Positions 1 through 8,055 of a stretch of DNA of 10,155 bases are shown here, piece by piece. The notes under the pieces are model-generated. The model saw only the letters and a list, made by a program, of their open reading frames with translations, was not told where the DNA came from and did not search any database. Made by a program: the position numbers and the translations under genes. This DNA is from Vibrio madracius (GTDB taxonomy: Bacteria; Pseudomonadota; Gammaproteobacteria; Enterobacterales; Vibrionaceae), in NCBI GenBank assembly GCA_000695745.1, contig ASHK01000188.1:1-10155 (forward strand), given 5' to 3'. The stretch's first letter is position 1; each line of letters starts with the position of its first letter.

Positions 1-737
1 TAGCCAGACTGTAAGAGTTTCAACGACTCTTCATATAATCGTGCGGATGGAATATCACGCAGCAAAGGAGCAAGATCTTCAATCGGTGCTGCCGTATCTT
101 CTTCAATATCAAAGTCCAATTTGGCGGCAAAACGAATCGCGCGGAGCATACGCACGGGATCTTCACGATAGCGGACTTCAGGTTCACCGATAAGGCGAAT
201 CAGGCGATCTTCAAGATCTTCTATCCCGCCGGCATAATCATGAATCGAGTAATCTGCAATGTTGTAGTACATAGCATTGATCGAGAAATCACGGCGTTCA
301 GCATCTTCATCGATGGAACCGTAGACATTGTCTCGCAGCAACATGCCTTCTTTACTCTGCTGAGAGACATTTTTCTCTTGCTCTTGATGGTGCCCACGGA
401 ACGTGGCGACTTCAATGATGTCGCGACCAAACATGATGTGTGCAAGACGAAAACGTCGACCGATGAGACGACAATTCCTAAATAGTTTTTTGATTTGCTC
501 TGGCGTTGCGTTAGTGGCTATATCAAAATCTTTAGGTTGTTCTCCAAGCAGCAGATCACGCACGCCACCGCCAACGAGATAAGCGTCATATCCTGCACCA
601 TTTAGACGATACAAGACTTTTAACGCGTTTTCGCTGATCTGCTTGCGCGAGATGTTGTGTTCTTCTCGGTGATAAGTTTGCAACGAAAGCTCGTGATACA
701 CCGATTGAACTTTTTGAGAATTTTCTTTTTTATTCAT
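1..737 (-). CDS. pcnB: Poly(A) polymerase I, N-terminal 245 codons (3' end outside window)
   Basis: PcnB adds poly(A) tails to RNA 3' ends and so promotes RNA decay, including turnover of the RNAI antisense RNA of ColE1-type plasmids. The reading frame is open from the ATG at 737 to the window edge. It shows the class II nucleotidyltransferase signature: [11 protein letters not shown] at about residues 55-65, followed by KDFDIAT with the metal-binding aspartates D70 and D72. Next come the [14 protein letters not shown] block (88-100), EVATFRGHH (109-117) and the ERRDFSINA motif (147-155). The [13 protein letters not shown] segment of the RNA-binding helical region follows. Similarity to E. 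coli PcnB is strong from [10 protein letters not shown] onward. The start is uncertain: no good Shine-Dalgarno precedes this ATG, and the frame stays open upstream to the gluQRS stop. It lies 87 bases after gluQRS on the same strand and is probably part of the same transcript. Confidence 0.95.
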   Translation of the reverse strand, partial: MNKKENSQKVQSVYHELSLQTYHREEHNISRKQISENALKVLYRLNGAGYDAYLVGGGVRDLLLGEQPKDFDIATNATPEQIKKLFRNCRLIGRRFRLAHIMFGRDIIEVATFRGHHQEQEKNVSQQSKEGMLLRDNVYGSIDEDAERRDFSINAMYYNIADYSIHDYAGGIEDLEDRLIRLIGEPEVRYREDPVRMLRAIRFAAKLDFDIEEDTAAPIEDLAPLLRDIPSARLYEESLKLLQSG

Positions 738-824
738 AATATTAACGCAATTTAGGTTCGCGAAACGACGACGATTAGGCGTACATTTCGTGCCTGACGC
801 ATGAAATTTGCCGCTTATAATAGC
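738..824 (-). other. gluQRS-pcnB gap, open in the pcnB frame
   Basis: The 87 bases between the gluQRS stop (825-827) and the annotated pcnB ATG are exactly 29 sense codons in the pcnB frame. No ATG, GTG or TTG occurs in that frame here, only ATT (738-740 and 819-821), ATA and ACG codons. The translation includes [12 protein letters not shown] just before the ATG, which loosely resembles the RVANFCRKV segment near the N-terminus of E. coli PcnB. E. coli pcnB is reported to start at a rare AUU codon. I see no terminator or clear promoter. An N-terminal extension from a non-standard start is possible but not shown. Confidence 0.35.
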
Positions 825-1712
825 TTAGAGAGCCTCGTTTGAGAATGGTGGTTTGATTTTGAGCTCATTTGGCAGTTGTAAAAGCCGCCAGTTTTCCACG
901 CCCCACTGGATGATAGTCTCAAGGCTTTCTGTTTCAATACTGTTATCAATGTTGAAACCGAGAAAACGCATTGCATTAAGTAATGTGGGTCTTGGATTGT
1001 CTAAATCAATAGCAGTGGCGTGATTTTGTTTGGATAATTTGTTGCCATTATCATCAATTGCCAAAGGAAGGTGTAGGTAACTCACTGGTTCTACATCTAA
1101 TGTCTTATATAAGCTAATTTGACGACCGGTGGGCTCAATAAGGTCAGCACCGCGAACGACTTCAGTCACGCCTTGATAAATATCATCGAGTACCACAGCA
1201 AGATTATACGCAAACAACCCATCGCGGCGTTTTATAATGAAATCTTCTTCAGCCAAAGCTTTCGGGATATTAAGTTGACCATAACGTTGGTCGATAAACG
1301 ATTCGACAGGATAGCGCATTTTGAGTCGGACGGCACATGGGGTACTTGCCAGTAAGGTTTTATCGCGGCAAGTTCCGGAGTAATACCCTCCATGTGCTTT
1401 GATTTGTTTTCTTGTGCACTCACAAAGATACGCTTGTTGATTATTTATCCAGCGGTCTATCTGATCTTGATAAGCCTCTAATCGGGTACTTTGGTAAAGG
1501 ACATCGCCATCCCAATGCAGCTGATAGGTGTCGAGTGTTTTTAAGATGAGCGAAGCCGCCCCTGCAACTTCACGCGGTGGGTCAATATCTTCTATTCTGA
1601 CCAACCACTGACCAGAGTGACTTTTTGCTTGAAAATAGCTGCCTAGAGCGGCAATCAAAGAACCAAAATGAAGTGGACCTGAAGGGGAGGGAGCAAATCG
1701 ACCGATATACAT
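825..1712 (-). CDS. gluQRS: Glutamyl-Q tRNA(Asp) synthetase
   Basis: GluQRS is a paralogue of the catalytic half of glutamyl-tRNA synthetase. It activates glutamate without tRNA and attaches it to the queuosine at position 34 of tRNA-Asp. At 295 aa it has the short length expected, with no anticodon-binding domain. Visible motifs are RFAPSPSGPLHFGSL (residues 5-19, containing the HIGH-like HFGS), the WLVRIEDIDPPRE block (36-48), and a zinc site formed by C97, C99, Y111 and C115. EDFIIKRRDGLFAYNLAVVLDD (156-177) follows, then the KMSKS-like KLSKQ at 225-229. The ATG at 1712 is the only usual start close to the conserved YIGRFAPSPSG, but no clear Shine-Dalgarno precedes it. An upstream ATG nearby is out of frame. 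The gene follows dksA across a strong terminator, so expression probably depends on read-through, as described for dksA-gluQ in Shigella flexneri. Confidence 0.96.
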   Translation of the reverse strand: MYIGRFAPSPSGPLHFGSLIAALGSYFQAKSHSGQWLVRIEDIDPPREVAGAASLILKTLDTYQLHWDGDVLYQSTRLEAYQDQIDRWINNQQAYLCECTRKQIKAHGGYYSGTCRDKTLLASTPCAVRLKMRYPVESFIDQRYGQLNIPKALAEEDFIIKRRDGLFAYNLAVVLDDIYQGVTEVVRGADLIEPTGRQISLYKTLDVEPVSYLHLPLAIDDNGNKLSKQNHATAIDLDNPRPTLLNAMRFLGFNIDNSIETESLETIIQWGVENWRLLQLPNELKIKPPFSNEAL

Positions 1713-1741
1713 AGTATTTGTTTCGCATGAAGTTCTGGATC

Positions 1742-1768
1742 AAAAAAGGGAGCGTTAGCTCCCTTTTT
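1742..1768 (-). terminator. Intrinsic terminator after dksA (symmetrical, may work both ways)
   Basis: A perfect inverted repeat GGGAGC / GCTCCC (1748-1753 and 1758-1763) with a 4-base GTTA loop is flanked by six A on the left and five T on the right. Read on the minus strand this gives an A-tract, a GC-rich stem and a run of six T, which is a classical Rho-independent terminator. It begins 11 bases past the dksA stop and ends about 29 bases before the gluQRS start. Pairing of the A and T tracts could extend the stem to 11 bp. A terminator at this place is known in the dksA-gluQRS region of enteric bacteria. Confidence 0.9.
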
Positions 1769-1779
1769 CTTGTCGCTTA

Positions 1780-2226
1780 TTAACCTTGCATCTGTCTTTC
1801 TTTGATTTCAGCAAGGGTCTTACAGTCGATACATAGATCGGCAGTAGGACGCGCCTCTAGACGACGAATACCGATCTCTATACCACACGATTCGCAAAAG
1901 CCAAACTCGTCCTCTTCGATCTTGTTTAACGTCTTCTCAATCTTTTTGATTAAGCGACGTTCGCGGTCACGGTTGCGAAGTTCAAGACTGAACTCTTCTT
2001 CTTGTGAAGCGCGGTCAACGGGATCAGGAAAATTAGCGGCTTCGTCTTGCATGTGGTGCACAGTTCGATCAACTTCTTCCCTAAGTTGGTTGCGCCAAGC
2101 GCTCAAAATTTTTGTAAAGTGCTCCATCTGAGCTGGTGACATATATTCTTCACCGGCTTTCTCTTGATATGGTTCAACACCTGCAATGGCTAGGATGCCT
2201 AGCGCTTTTTTCTTAGTTTCTGGCAT
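1780..2226 (-). CDS. dksA: RNA polymerase-binding transcription factor DksA
   Basis: DksA enters the RNA polymerase secondary channel and works with ppGpp to repress rRNA and other stable RNA promoters and to activate amino-acid biosynthesis promoters. The 148 aa product is close to the 151 aa of E. coli DksA. The coiled coil (about residues 33-105) carries the acidic tip [14 protein letters not shown], with D68 and D71 corresponding to the functional D71 and D74 of E. coli. The C-terminal zinc finger is formed by C111, C114, C132 and C135 (CESC...CIDC), and the segment [18 protein letters not shown] is essentially identical to the family. The start is well supported by AGGAG seven bases upstream. 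The gene has its own sigma70-type promoter and ends at a strong terminator, so it can form a monocistronic message with partial read-through into gluQRS. Nothing is broken. Confidence 0.98.
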   Translation of the reverse strand: MPETKKKALGILAIAGVEPYQEKAGEEYMSPAQMEHFTKILSAWRNQLREEVDRTVHHMQDEAANFPDPVDRASQEEEFSLELRNRDRERRLIKKIEKTLNKIEEDEFGFCESCGIEIGIRRLEARPTADLCIDCKTLAEIKERQMQG

Positions 2227-2233
2227 GCAGCAT

Positions 2234-2238
2234 CTCCT
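2234..2238 (-). promoter_or_regulatory. dksA ribosome binding site
   Basis: AGGAG on the minus strand lies seven bases before the dksA ATG (2224-2226). It is the clearest Shine-Dalgarno sequence in the window and fixes this start. Confidence 0.88.
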
Positions 2239-2275
2239 ACTTACACCTAGTCAACTGTGCGTACAGTAATTTTAA

Positions 2276-2312
2276 GGCGGGTATCTATAGCAAAAAGAAA
2301 TGCTGGTGGCAA
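2276..2312 (-). promoter_or_regulatory. Predicted sigma70 promoter of dksA with GC-rich discriminator
   Basis: On the minus strand a -35 hexamer TTGCCA (2307-2312) is separated by exactly 17 bases from a -10 hexamer TATAGA (2284-2289). Each matches consensus in four or five of six positions. Transcription would start near 2276-2278, giving a leader of about 50 bases. The stretch after the -10 reads TACCCGCC, a GC-rich discriminator of the kind associated with inhibition by ppGpp and DksA. E. coli dksA is reported to be negatively autoregulated in this way. A small inverted repeat, ACTGT-acgc-ACAGT (2254-2267), lies in the leader, but its 5-bp stem is weak. Confidence 0.65.
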
Positions 2313-2342
2313 ATGAAGTTTGTTAAAGTTCTTATCAATGTG

Positions 2343-2356
2343 AAGTGAAATCACTT
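2343..2356. repeat. Short inverted repeat AAGTGA-N2-TCACTT upstream of dksA
   Basis: Two 6-base arms, AAGTGA and TCACTT, are separated by two bases and sit directly after the sfsA stop, centred about 72 bases upstream of the predicted dksA transcription start. It has no following T-run on the minus strand, so it is a poor terminator. It does not fit the CRP consensus, which needs a 6-base spacer. It may be a small operator or chance. Confidence 0.35.
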
Positions 2357-3069
2357 TTAGCTGAAATCGACTTTAGATAAGAGCGTAATTTCATTATCAA
2401 AAAACGCTGCCTTGTAACAAATGACCTCTACCCCTGCTTCCCTTGCTTGCTTGAGTAATTGTGAATATTTCGCATCTATATGGTGTGCCGCTGACACGTT
2501 TTCAATCCCTGAATGCAAAACAGCGAAAAATAATACAGCTCGATGTCCGGTTTGAACCATTTCTGTGAGCTCTCGCAAATGCTTTTGTCCTCTTGTGGTT
2601 TGTGCATCTGGAAAGTAGCCCTGACCGGTGGTGCTTGCATTATCAAGTAGTGTGACACTTTTTACTTCAATGTAGCAATCTGCGCGATCACTATCTTGTA
2701 ATAAAATATCGATTCTGCTGTTTTCTTGGCCATACTTCACCTCAGTTTTTAAAGATTGATAGCCAGTCAGCTCCTCAATAACGCCATTTTCTATTGCCTC
2801 AACAACTAAAGTATTAGCCCTAACAGTATTAACGCAAATTTTATGACCTAAAGCAGTTTCAGTCATCTCCCAGCTATTTGGGTATTTTCGTTTCGCATTG
2901 TCAGAAGTCGAGTACCAAACGATAGAACCAGGCTCAGCACAACCCGTCATTGCCCCTGTGTTGGCACAGTGATGGTTATCTGTTCTTCGTTACTTAAATA
3001 AATATCAGCAAGAAAGCGTTTGTATCGTTTTATTAGCTTTCCTTGCTTTAAAGGAGGATCAAAGTGCAT
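2357..3069 (-). CDS. sfsA: SfsA family DNA-binding/nuclease-like protein, interrupted by a -1 frameshift
   Basis: SfsA (sugar fermentation stimulation protein A) is linked genetically to maltose metabolism in E. coli; its biochemical role is still unclear. The reading frame from the ATG at 3069 gives [20 protein letters not shown] and 20 more residues, then hits TGA at 2947-2949. The remaining 197 residues lie in another frame, open from 2950. Restoring one A near 2961-2962 (CCAACA to CCAAACA) joins them into 237 aa with [11 protein letters not shown] at the junction, as in E. coli SfsA (234 aa). The joined protein keeps the N-terminal OB-like part and a PD-(D/E)XK-like core, SRID at 118-121 and IEVK at 134-137, then GQKHLREL and FFAVLHS. 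The TGA overlaps the downstream ATG, so reinitiation could yield an N-truncated product. No strong Shine-Dalgarno precedes 3069. It lies upstream of dksA and could contribute to its transcription. Confidence 0.92.
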
Positions 3070-3125
3070 TTCGAGGCCATTTTTTATTAGAATGAGTGGT
3101 CACATTACAACATAAGGTCAAAGCG
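3070..3125. promoter_or_regulatory. Divergent intergenic region sfsA/hrpB
   Basis: This 56-base gap separates two genes transcribed away from each other, so promoters for both must lie here or within the flanking 5' ends. Overlapping -10-like hexamers are present: TAGAAT on the plus strand (3088-3093) and TCTAAT on the minus strand (3086-3091), each five of six matches to TATAAT. Neither has a convincing -35 at a proper distance. The plus-strand candidate would give hrpB a leader of about 26 bases. E. coli has ligT between these two genes; it is absent here. Confidence 0.35.
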
Positions 3126-3128
3126 TTG
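3114..3128 (+). promoter_or_regulatory. hrpB ribosome binding site and TTG start
   Basis: AAGG (3114-3117) lies eight bases before TTG (3126-3128). The translation from this TTG, (M)SQLPIEQVLPQ, aligns with the E. coli HrpB N-terminus MSSLPVAAVLPE. The frame has a stop at 3093-3095, and no ATG is available between that stop and the TTG, so TTG is the best start. Confidence 0.7.
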
Positions 3129-5589
3129 TCACAGCTCCCTATAGAACAAGTGTTGCCTCAATATTTGAAGCGATTTCCTCATCGAATCAGATCATACTCA
3201 AGGCGGCGACTGGTGCCGGTAAGTCAACGTACTTTCCTGAAAAGCTTGTTGAAAGTGGACTGATAGACGGCAAAATTATCATGCTCGAACCGCGACGTAT
3301 TGCGGCGAGGAATATAGCCATGTACGTCGCATCGCAGCGTAATGAAGCGGTAGGTCAAACCGTAGGATACCGAGTACGTGGTGAGAGTAAGGTCAGTAAG
3401 GATACAAAGTTAGAAGTTGTGACAGAAGGCATCTTAACTCGTATGTTGCAAGACGACCCAGAGCTGACGGGCGTGGGAGCGATTATCTTTGATGAGTTCC
3501 ATGAGCGTAGTCTGCATGCCGATACCGCACTCGCTTTTTCTCTTGAAAGCCAGGAGGCGCTACGAGATGACTTGAAGTTGATTGTGATGTCAGCAACGTT
3601 GGAAGCCAATGATCTTCAACGCGTATTGCCAGCAGCTAGGTATATTGAGTCCAGTGGACGCTCTTTCCCTGTGGACATTAATTATGTGCCGATGAGCCGT
3701 AATGACAACCTTCCTATATTTATGGCAAAAAACATTGAGAGCTTGATGCTACGTGAGTCGGGTTCTTTGTTGGCCTTTTTACCTGGCGTTGGTGCTATCA
3801 AAAGAGTTGAAGAGCTTTTACTTCAGTCTGGTATTGAAGCGCAAGTCTGTCCTTTATATGGGCAATTGGATTTTAAAGCGCAGCAAAAGGCAATTCAGCC
3901 TGCTAAATCTGGAACGCGCAAAGTCGTTCTCGCCACCAACATTGCAGAAACCTCGTTAACCATTGAAGGTATTCGCCTTGTTGTGGACTCTGGATTGGAG
4001 AACCAATCTTGGTTTGATTTAAAACGGGCGTCTCAAGGCTTGAACAAACACGTATTGCACAATCATCAGCAATTCAGAGGGCAGGACGTGCTGGGCGAAT
4101 AGAACCTGGACTTTGCGTGCGTCTATACAGTGAGACTCAGTTCAACTCACAACCTGAACAAAGTACGCCGGAAATTTTGCGCAGTGACCTATCAGCCTTG
4201 CAATTAGAGCTAACAAAGTGGGGCTGTTCTGATGCGATGGATTTGGCTTGGATTGACCCACCTAAACCAACGCATTTACAGCAAGCACAGTCACTGCTTC
4301 AAAAACTACAGCTTATCGACGAGATGGGTAAGCAAACCACACTAGGTCATCAAGCTCATGAATTAGGCGTTGAACCTCGACTTGCCAGTATGCTGTTACA
4401 GGCCAAGCAATTGGGGGCTGAAACGTTGAATGCAGCAATAGCGGTGTGTTGTTTGATTGAAGAACCTGAACGCAACGAGTTGGATCTAACCCAATCATTG
4501 ACGCGATGGCAGCAAGGTTCACATCCTCGTCGCAGTGCACTTTCTCAAAGAGCGACAGTCGTGGCACAGCGCTTGTCGCATCGTTTCGTTTTAGGTGCGA
4601 TCAACGAATCTTTACTCGGATTTGTCGCAGTGCTTGCATTCCCAGATAGAATAGCGGCAAGTCGCAATGTGACATCGGGGCACTACTTGTTAGCCAATGG
4701 ACATGGGGCGAGTATAGATAGTCAGCATACACTAGCAAAATCATCCTATCTGGCGGTCGTTGATTTGATGAAAACAGGCCAGAGTAGCAGCCAGATTTTT
4801 AAGGCGTTGGCATTAGATATTGAGAGGCTCTCCACAACAGCACCGCAATTAATTGACGAGGTATCGGTCGTGGACTGGGATGATCAGAAAGGCCGCTTGA
4901 TTGCTAGTGAACAACGTAAAATAGGTGCGATCGTTGTACATCATAAAGAGATTCCTGTGCCAGCAAATGCCGATGTTGAAGCGGCGTTGCTGGGTTATGT
5001 TAAGCGTAAAGGTATTGCGGCGTTGGATTGGAACGTTAATGCCCAAGCGTTGTGTACGCGAGTGATGTGCGCTTTAGAGTGGTTGCCTGAAGAGGGGTGG
5101 CCGGATATGTCTGAGCAGGCATTGCTGAACGAGCTTGATACTTGGTTGTTGCCATTTATGGTCGGTATCAACAATGCCAAACAACTAAAGAAGCTGGATG
5201 TAATGGAAGCACTCCAAGCCCGTCTAGGTTGGGATAAACAGCAACGACTCAATGAGTGGCTTCCGACGCATTTGCTAGTAGCCTCTGGTGGCAGAAAGGC
5301 AATTCATTACCAAGTGGGAGAAGCGCCAACTCTCTCGGTGAAGCTACAGGAAATGTTTGGAGAAAAGTCATCGCCCACTATTGCACAAGGTAAACAGGCC
5401 ATAGTGTTGGAGCTGCTTTCTCCGGCCCAGCGCCCATTGCAGATAACCAGAGATTTAGCGGCGTTTTGGCAAGGCGCTTACAAACAAGTTCAGAAAGAGA
5501 TGAAAGGGCGTTACCCGAAACACCCTTGGCCTGATGACCCAATGAATCATCAGGCAACGAATAAAACAAAAAGACAATTGAATTCATGA
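3126..5589 (+). CDS. hrpB: DExH-box ATP-dependent helicase HrpB, interrupted by two -1 frameshifts
   Basis: HrpB is a DEAH/RHA-type superfamily 2 helicase homologue whose cellular role is not settled. Three frame segments add up to one protein of 821 aa, close to the size of E. coli HrpB. Segment one (3126-3161) encodes (M)SQLPIEQVLPQ. After a lost base near 3162 the next frame gives IFEAISSSNQIILKA and motif I ATGAGKST (3209-3229), then motif Ia LEPRRIAARN, motif II DEFH (3491-3502), motif III SAT and LATNIAETSLTIEG. A lost A in the run at 4021-4024 shifts the frame again, and the third frame continues KTGVSRLEQTR and motif VI QRAGRAGR (4075-4098). The C-terminal HrpB domain ends with QITRDLAAFWQGAYK and KGRYPKHPWPDDP. 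As written the gene is broken before both motif I and motif VI. Its last four bases overlap the mrcB start. Confidence 0.93.
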
Positions 5590-7975
5590 CAGTAACCAAA
5601 AAGCTGGCACCTAGTGGTAAAAAGCCAGCACCAAGAAAAACCACTACAAAGTCAGCGGCTAAGCCGAAAGCGAAAAGCACCAAGCCAAAACGTAAACCGA
5701 GCAACAAAAAAGGAACAGCAGGTTGGGGTAAACGCTTATTGTCCATTGGGTGGAAACTGGCACTGGTGGGCGCAGTCGCACTCGGTGCGGTGTTTTATTA
5801 CCTTGACCAAGTTGTCAAAGAGCGCTTTGAAGGGAATTTATTTGAATTGCCAACGGTGGTGTATGCGCGAGTGCTTGACTTGTCTGCTGGTGACGCGATT
5901 ACCATTGCTCAGCTTCGCAATGAATTGGACGTCTTGAATTATCGCAAGGTTGCTCAGCCTCGTCATCCTGGTGAATACTCTTCGTCTTCCACCAAAATAG
6001 AATTAATTCGTCGTCCTTTTGAGTTTGCTGATGGTCCTGAGCCTGACCGTCATGTCATGCTGTACTTTAGTGATGGTACTTTGTCTCGGATTCAGTCCTT
6101 AGAAAAGAAAGGGGATTTGGGCTTTTTAAGAATTGAACCGAAAATGTTGGGAATGCTCGAGAAAAAAGCCGATGAGCAACGCTTGTTTTTAAGGCGCGAT
6201 CAATTCCCGGAGATTATGATCGATGCCTTACTTGCAACCGAAGATCGTGACTTTTACCAACATGATGGCATCTCGCCAACCGCAATTGCTCGAGCATTTT
6301 TTGCCAACATTCGCGCTGGTCGCACGGTGCAAGGGGGCAGTACCTTAACGCAACAGTTGGCTAAAAACCTATTCTTAACTAGCGATAGAACACTCTGGCG
6401 AAAAGTGCGCGAAGTGTTTATTGCTCTAATTCTTGATTATCGCTACAGCAAAGACCAAATTTTGGAAGCGTACCTGAATGAAGTCTACCTTGGTCAAAGC
6501 CGAGGGGAAGCCATTCATGGTTTCGGGTTGGCCGCTCGTTTGTACTTTGGTCAGCCACTGCAAGAGCTGAGGATCGATCAGCTTGCCTTGTTGGTCGGTA
6601 TGGTGAAAGGACCCTCTTACTATAATCCGATTCGTCACCCAGAACGTGCCAAAGAGCGCAGAGATTTGGTGCTACGTCTCATGATGGATCAAAATATGTT
6701 AACTGGGCGTGAGTTTGAAATGGCAGCGTCTCGTGACCTAGACTTGCAACGAAATCCGCAAATAGCCAGTCGTCAACCCGCTTATTTCCAGCAGCTGAAT
6801 CGAGAGCTAGACCGCAAGCTAGGGGATAAGCTGCGCGGCGACAAAGGTATTCGAATCTTTACCTCTCTCGATCCTGTATCTCAAGACAAGTTAGAAAAGG
6901 CCATCGCTCAACGCATTCCTCAATTAGAGAAAACGTCAGGAAAAGGCCTGGAGGCTGCCGCTGTTGCCGTGGACCGCAATACTGGTGAGATACGAGCGAT
7001 GGTTGGTGGCAAGCGCACTGGCTATAGTGGCTTTAACCGTGCTTTGAACGCGAGTAGACCAATAGGCTCGTTGGTCAAACCCGCCGTCTACCTCACGGCA
7101 TTAGAGCAGCCACAACAATATGATTTGGCCTCGACACTTCAAGATACCCCACTAACCTTAAAGGGTAGTAAAGGTAATGTTTGGCAGCCGCGAAACTACG
7201 ATCGTCAATTCCGTGGTGACGTGCCGCTTTATCAAGCTCTGGCGAAATCTCTCAATGTACCACTGTGCGCTTAGGAATGTCTTTAGGTATTAAATCTGTG
7301 TCCGATACGTTAGTTCGCCTTGGGGTTGACGCTAGCGAAATTAGACCCGTTCCATCGATGTTTCTTGGGTCACTATCATTAACGCCATATCAAGTCGCGC
7401 AGATGTTCCAAACGATCGCCAACTCAGGGCGTCAGGCGGATTTGTCGGCATTGCGCTCTGTGGTGACAGTCGATGGTGAAGTGCTTTATCGCTCTTTGCC
7501 AAAAGCACAGCAAAAAGTGCCTCAACAGGCTGCGTGGTTGACGACGTTCGCGATGAAGAAAGGGGTGGAAGAAGGAACGGGACGCTACCTTAATAGCCAG
7601 TTTGCTTGGGCGGCACTCGCAGGCAAAACCGGCACCAGTAATGACACTCGTGATAGTTGGTTTGTGGGTGTTGATGGCAGAGAGGTGACGACAATTTGGG
7701 TTGGGCGCGATGACAATAAGACCACAAAACTCACCGGTTCGAGTGGTGCACTGAGAGTGTACTCAGATTATTTGAGAGCTCGAATTCCTGAGAAGTTGAC
7801 GTTACCGTGGCCGAAAGACATCAGCATGATTGGATTCTCAAAACAAAGTAGCGGAGCGCTTGAGCTTGATTGTGGTAGTCAGTTTAAGTTACCTGTTTGG
7901 GATGAAGGCGGCAAACTGAAAGCGTCCTGTGACAATCAACCCAAACAATGGATAAAAAACCTGTTTGATTGGTGA
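5586..7975 (+). CDS. mrcB: Penicillin-binding protein 1B (bifunctional), interrupted by a -1 frameshift
   Basis: PBP1B polymerises lipid II into glycan strands and cross-links them in the periplasm. The N-terminal 45 residues are cytoplasmic and rich in Lys, Pro, Thr and Ala. One membrane helix follows at about residues 51-73, then a UB2H-like region. The GT51 domain has the catalytic glutamate E219 in ATEDRDFYQHDG, then GGSTLTQQLAKN (250-261) and the VREVFIALILDYRYSKDQIL block. The transpeptidase domain has the active serine S495 in the SLVK motif and SLN at 555-557. The frame then breaks at about 7262 and stops at 7272-7274. Adding one A (CCACTG to CCAACTG) joins it to the frame that carries KTGT (about residue 681) and gives 796 aa, a normal length. 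The start ATG overlaps the hrpB stop as ATGA and has no strong Shine-Dalgarno, so translational coupling to hrpB is likely. Confidence 0.95.
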
Positions 7976-8055
7976 TTTCAACTAAATTTAATTATGAAGA
8001 GAAATTGCTAATTAACTGATATATTGGATTTACCATAGTAAGAAGCGCTTTAGGG
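7976..8055 (+). other. AT-rich gap between mrcB and the patatin gene
   Basis: The 80 bases are strongly AT-rich. I see no GC-rich hairpin with a T-run, so there is no evident mrcB terminator. Possible promoter parts are weak: TTAACT about 16 bases before CATAGT, four of six matches each. Either read-through from mrcB or a weak promoter may drive the next gene. Confidence 0.3.

Noticed and set aside
221..485. Short open frames on both strands inside pcnB
   Set aside because: They are in other frames than the well-conserved PcnB protein, which is continuous over the whole stretch; the peptides show no family features.
1802..2131. A 109-residue plus-strand open frame opposite dksA
   Set aside because: It is the antisense of the coiled-coil and zinc-finger codons of DksA, rich in Arg and Ser, with no sign of independent coding.
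2254..2267. LexA-type operator in the dksA leader (CTGT and ACAG arms)
   Set aside because: The arms are separated by four bases, while the gammaproteobacterial LexA box needs eight between CTGT and ACAG; it is a weak hairpin at most.
5586..5720. Lys/Pro/Ala/Thr-rich start of mrcB as a separate repeat protein or histone-like element
   Set aside because: A basic, low-complexity cytoplasmic tail before the membrane helix is usual for PBP1B.
5378..5746. A hydrophobic 122-residue open frame on the minus strand across the hrpB-mrcB junction
   Set aside because: Its leucine, valine and phenylalanine-rich look comes from reading the Lys-rich mrcB tail backwards. There is no ribosome binding site, and both plus-strand genes explain the DNA.
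7265..7975. Separate gene starting at GTG 7265
   Set aside because: The sequence is the C-terminal part of PBP1B with KTGT; it joins seamlessly to the upstream frame when one A is restored.
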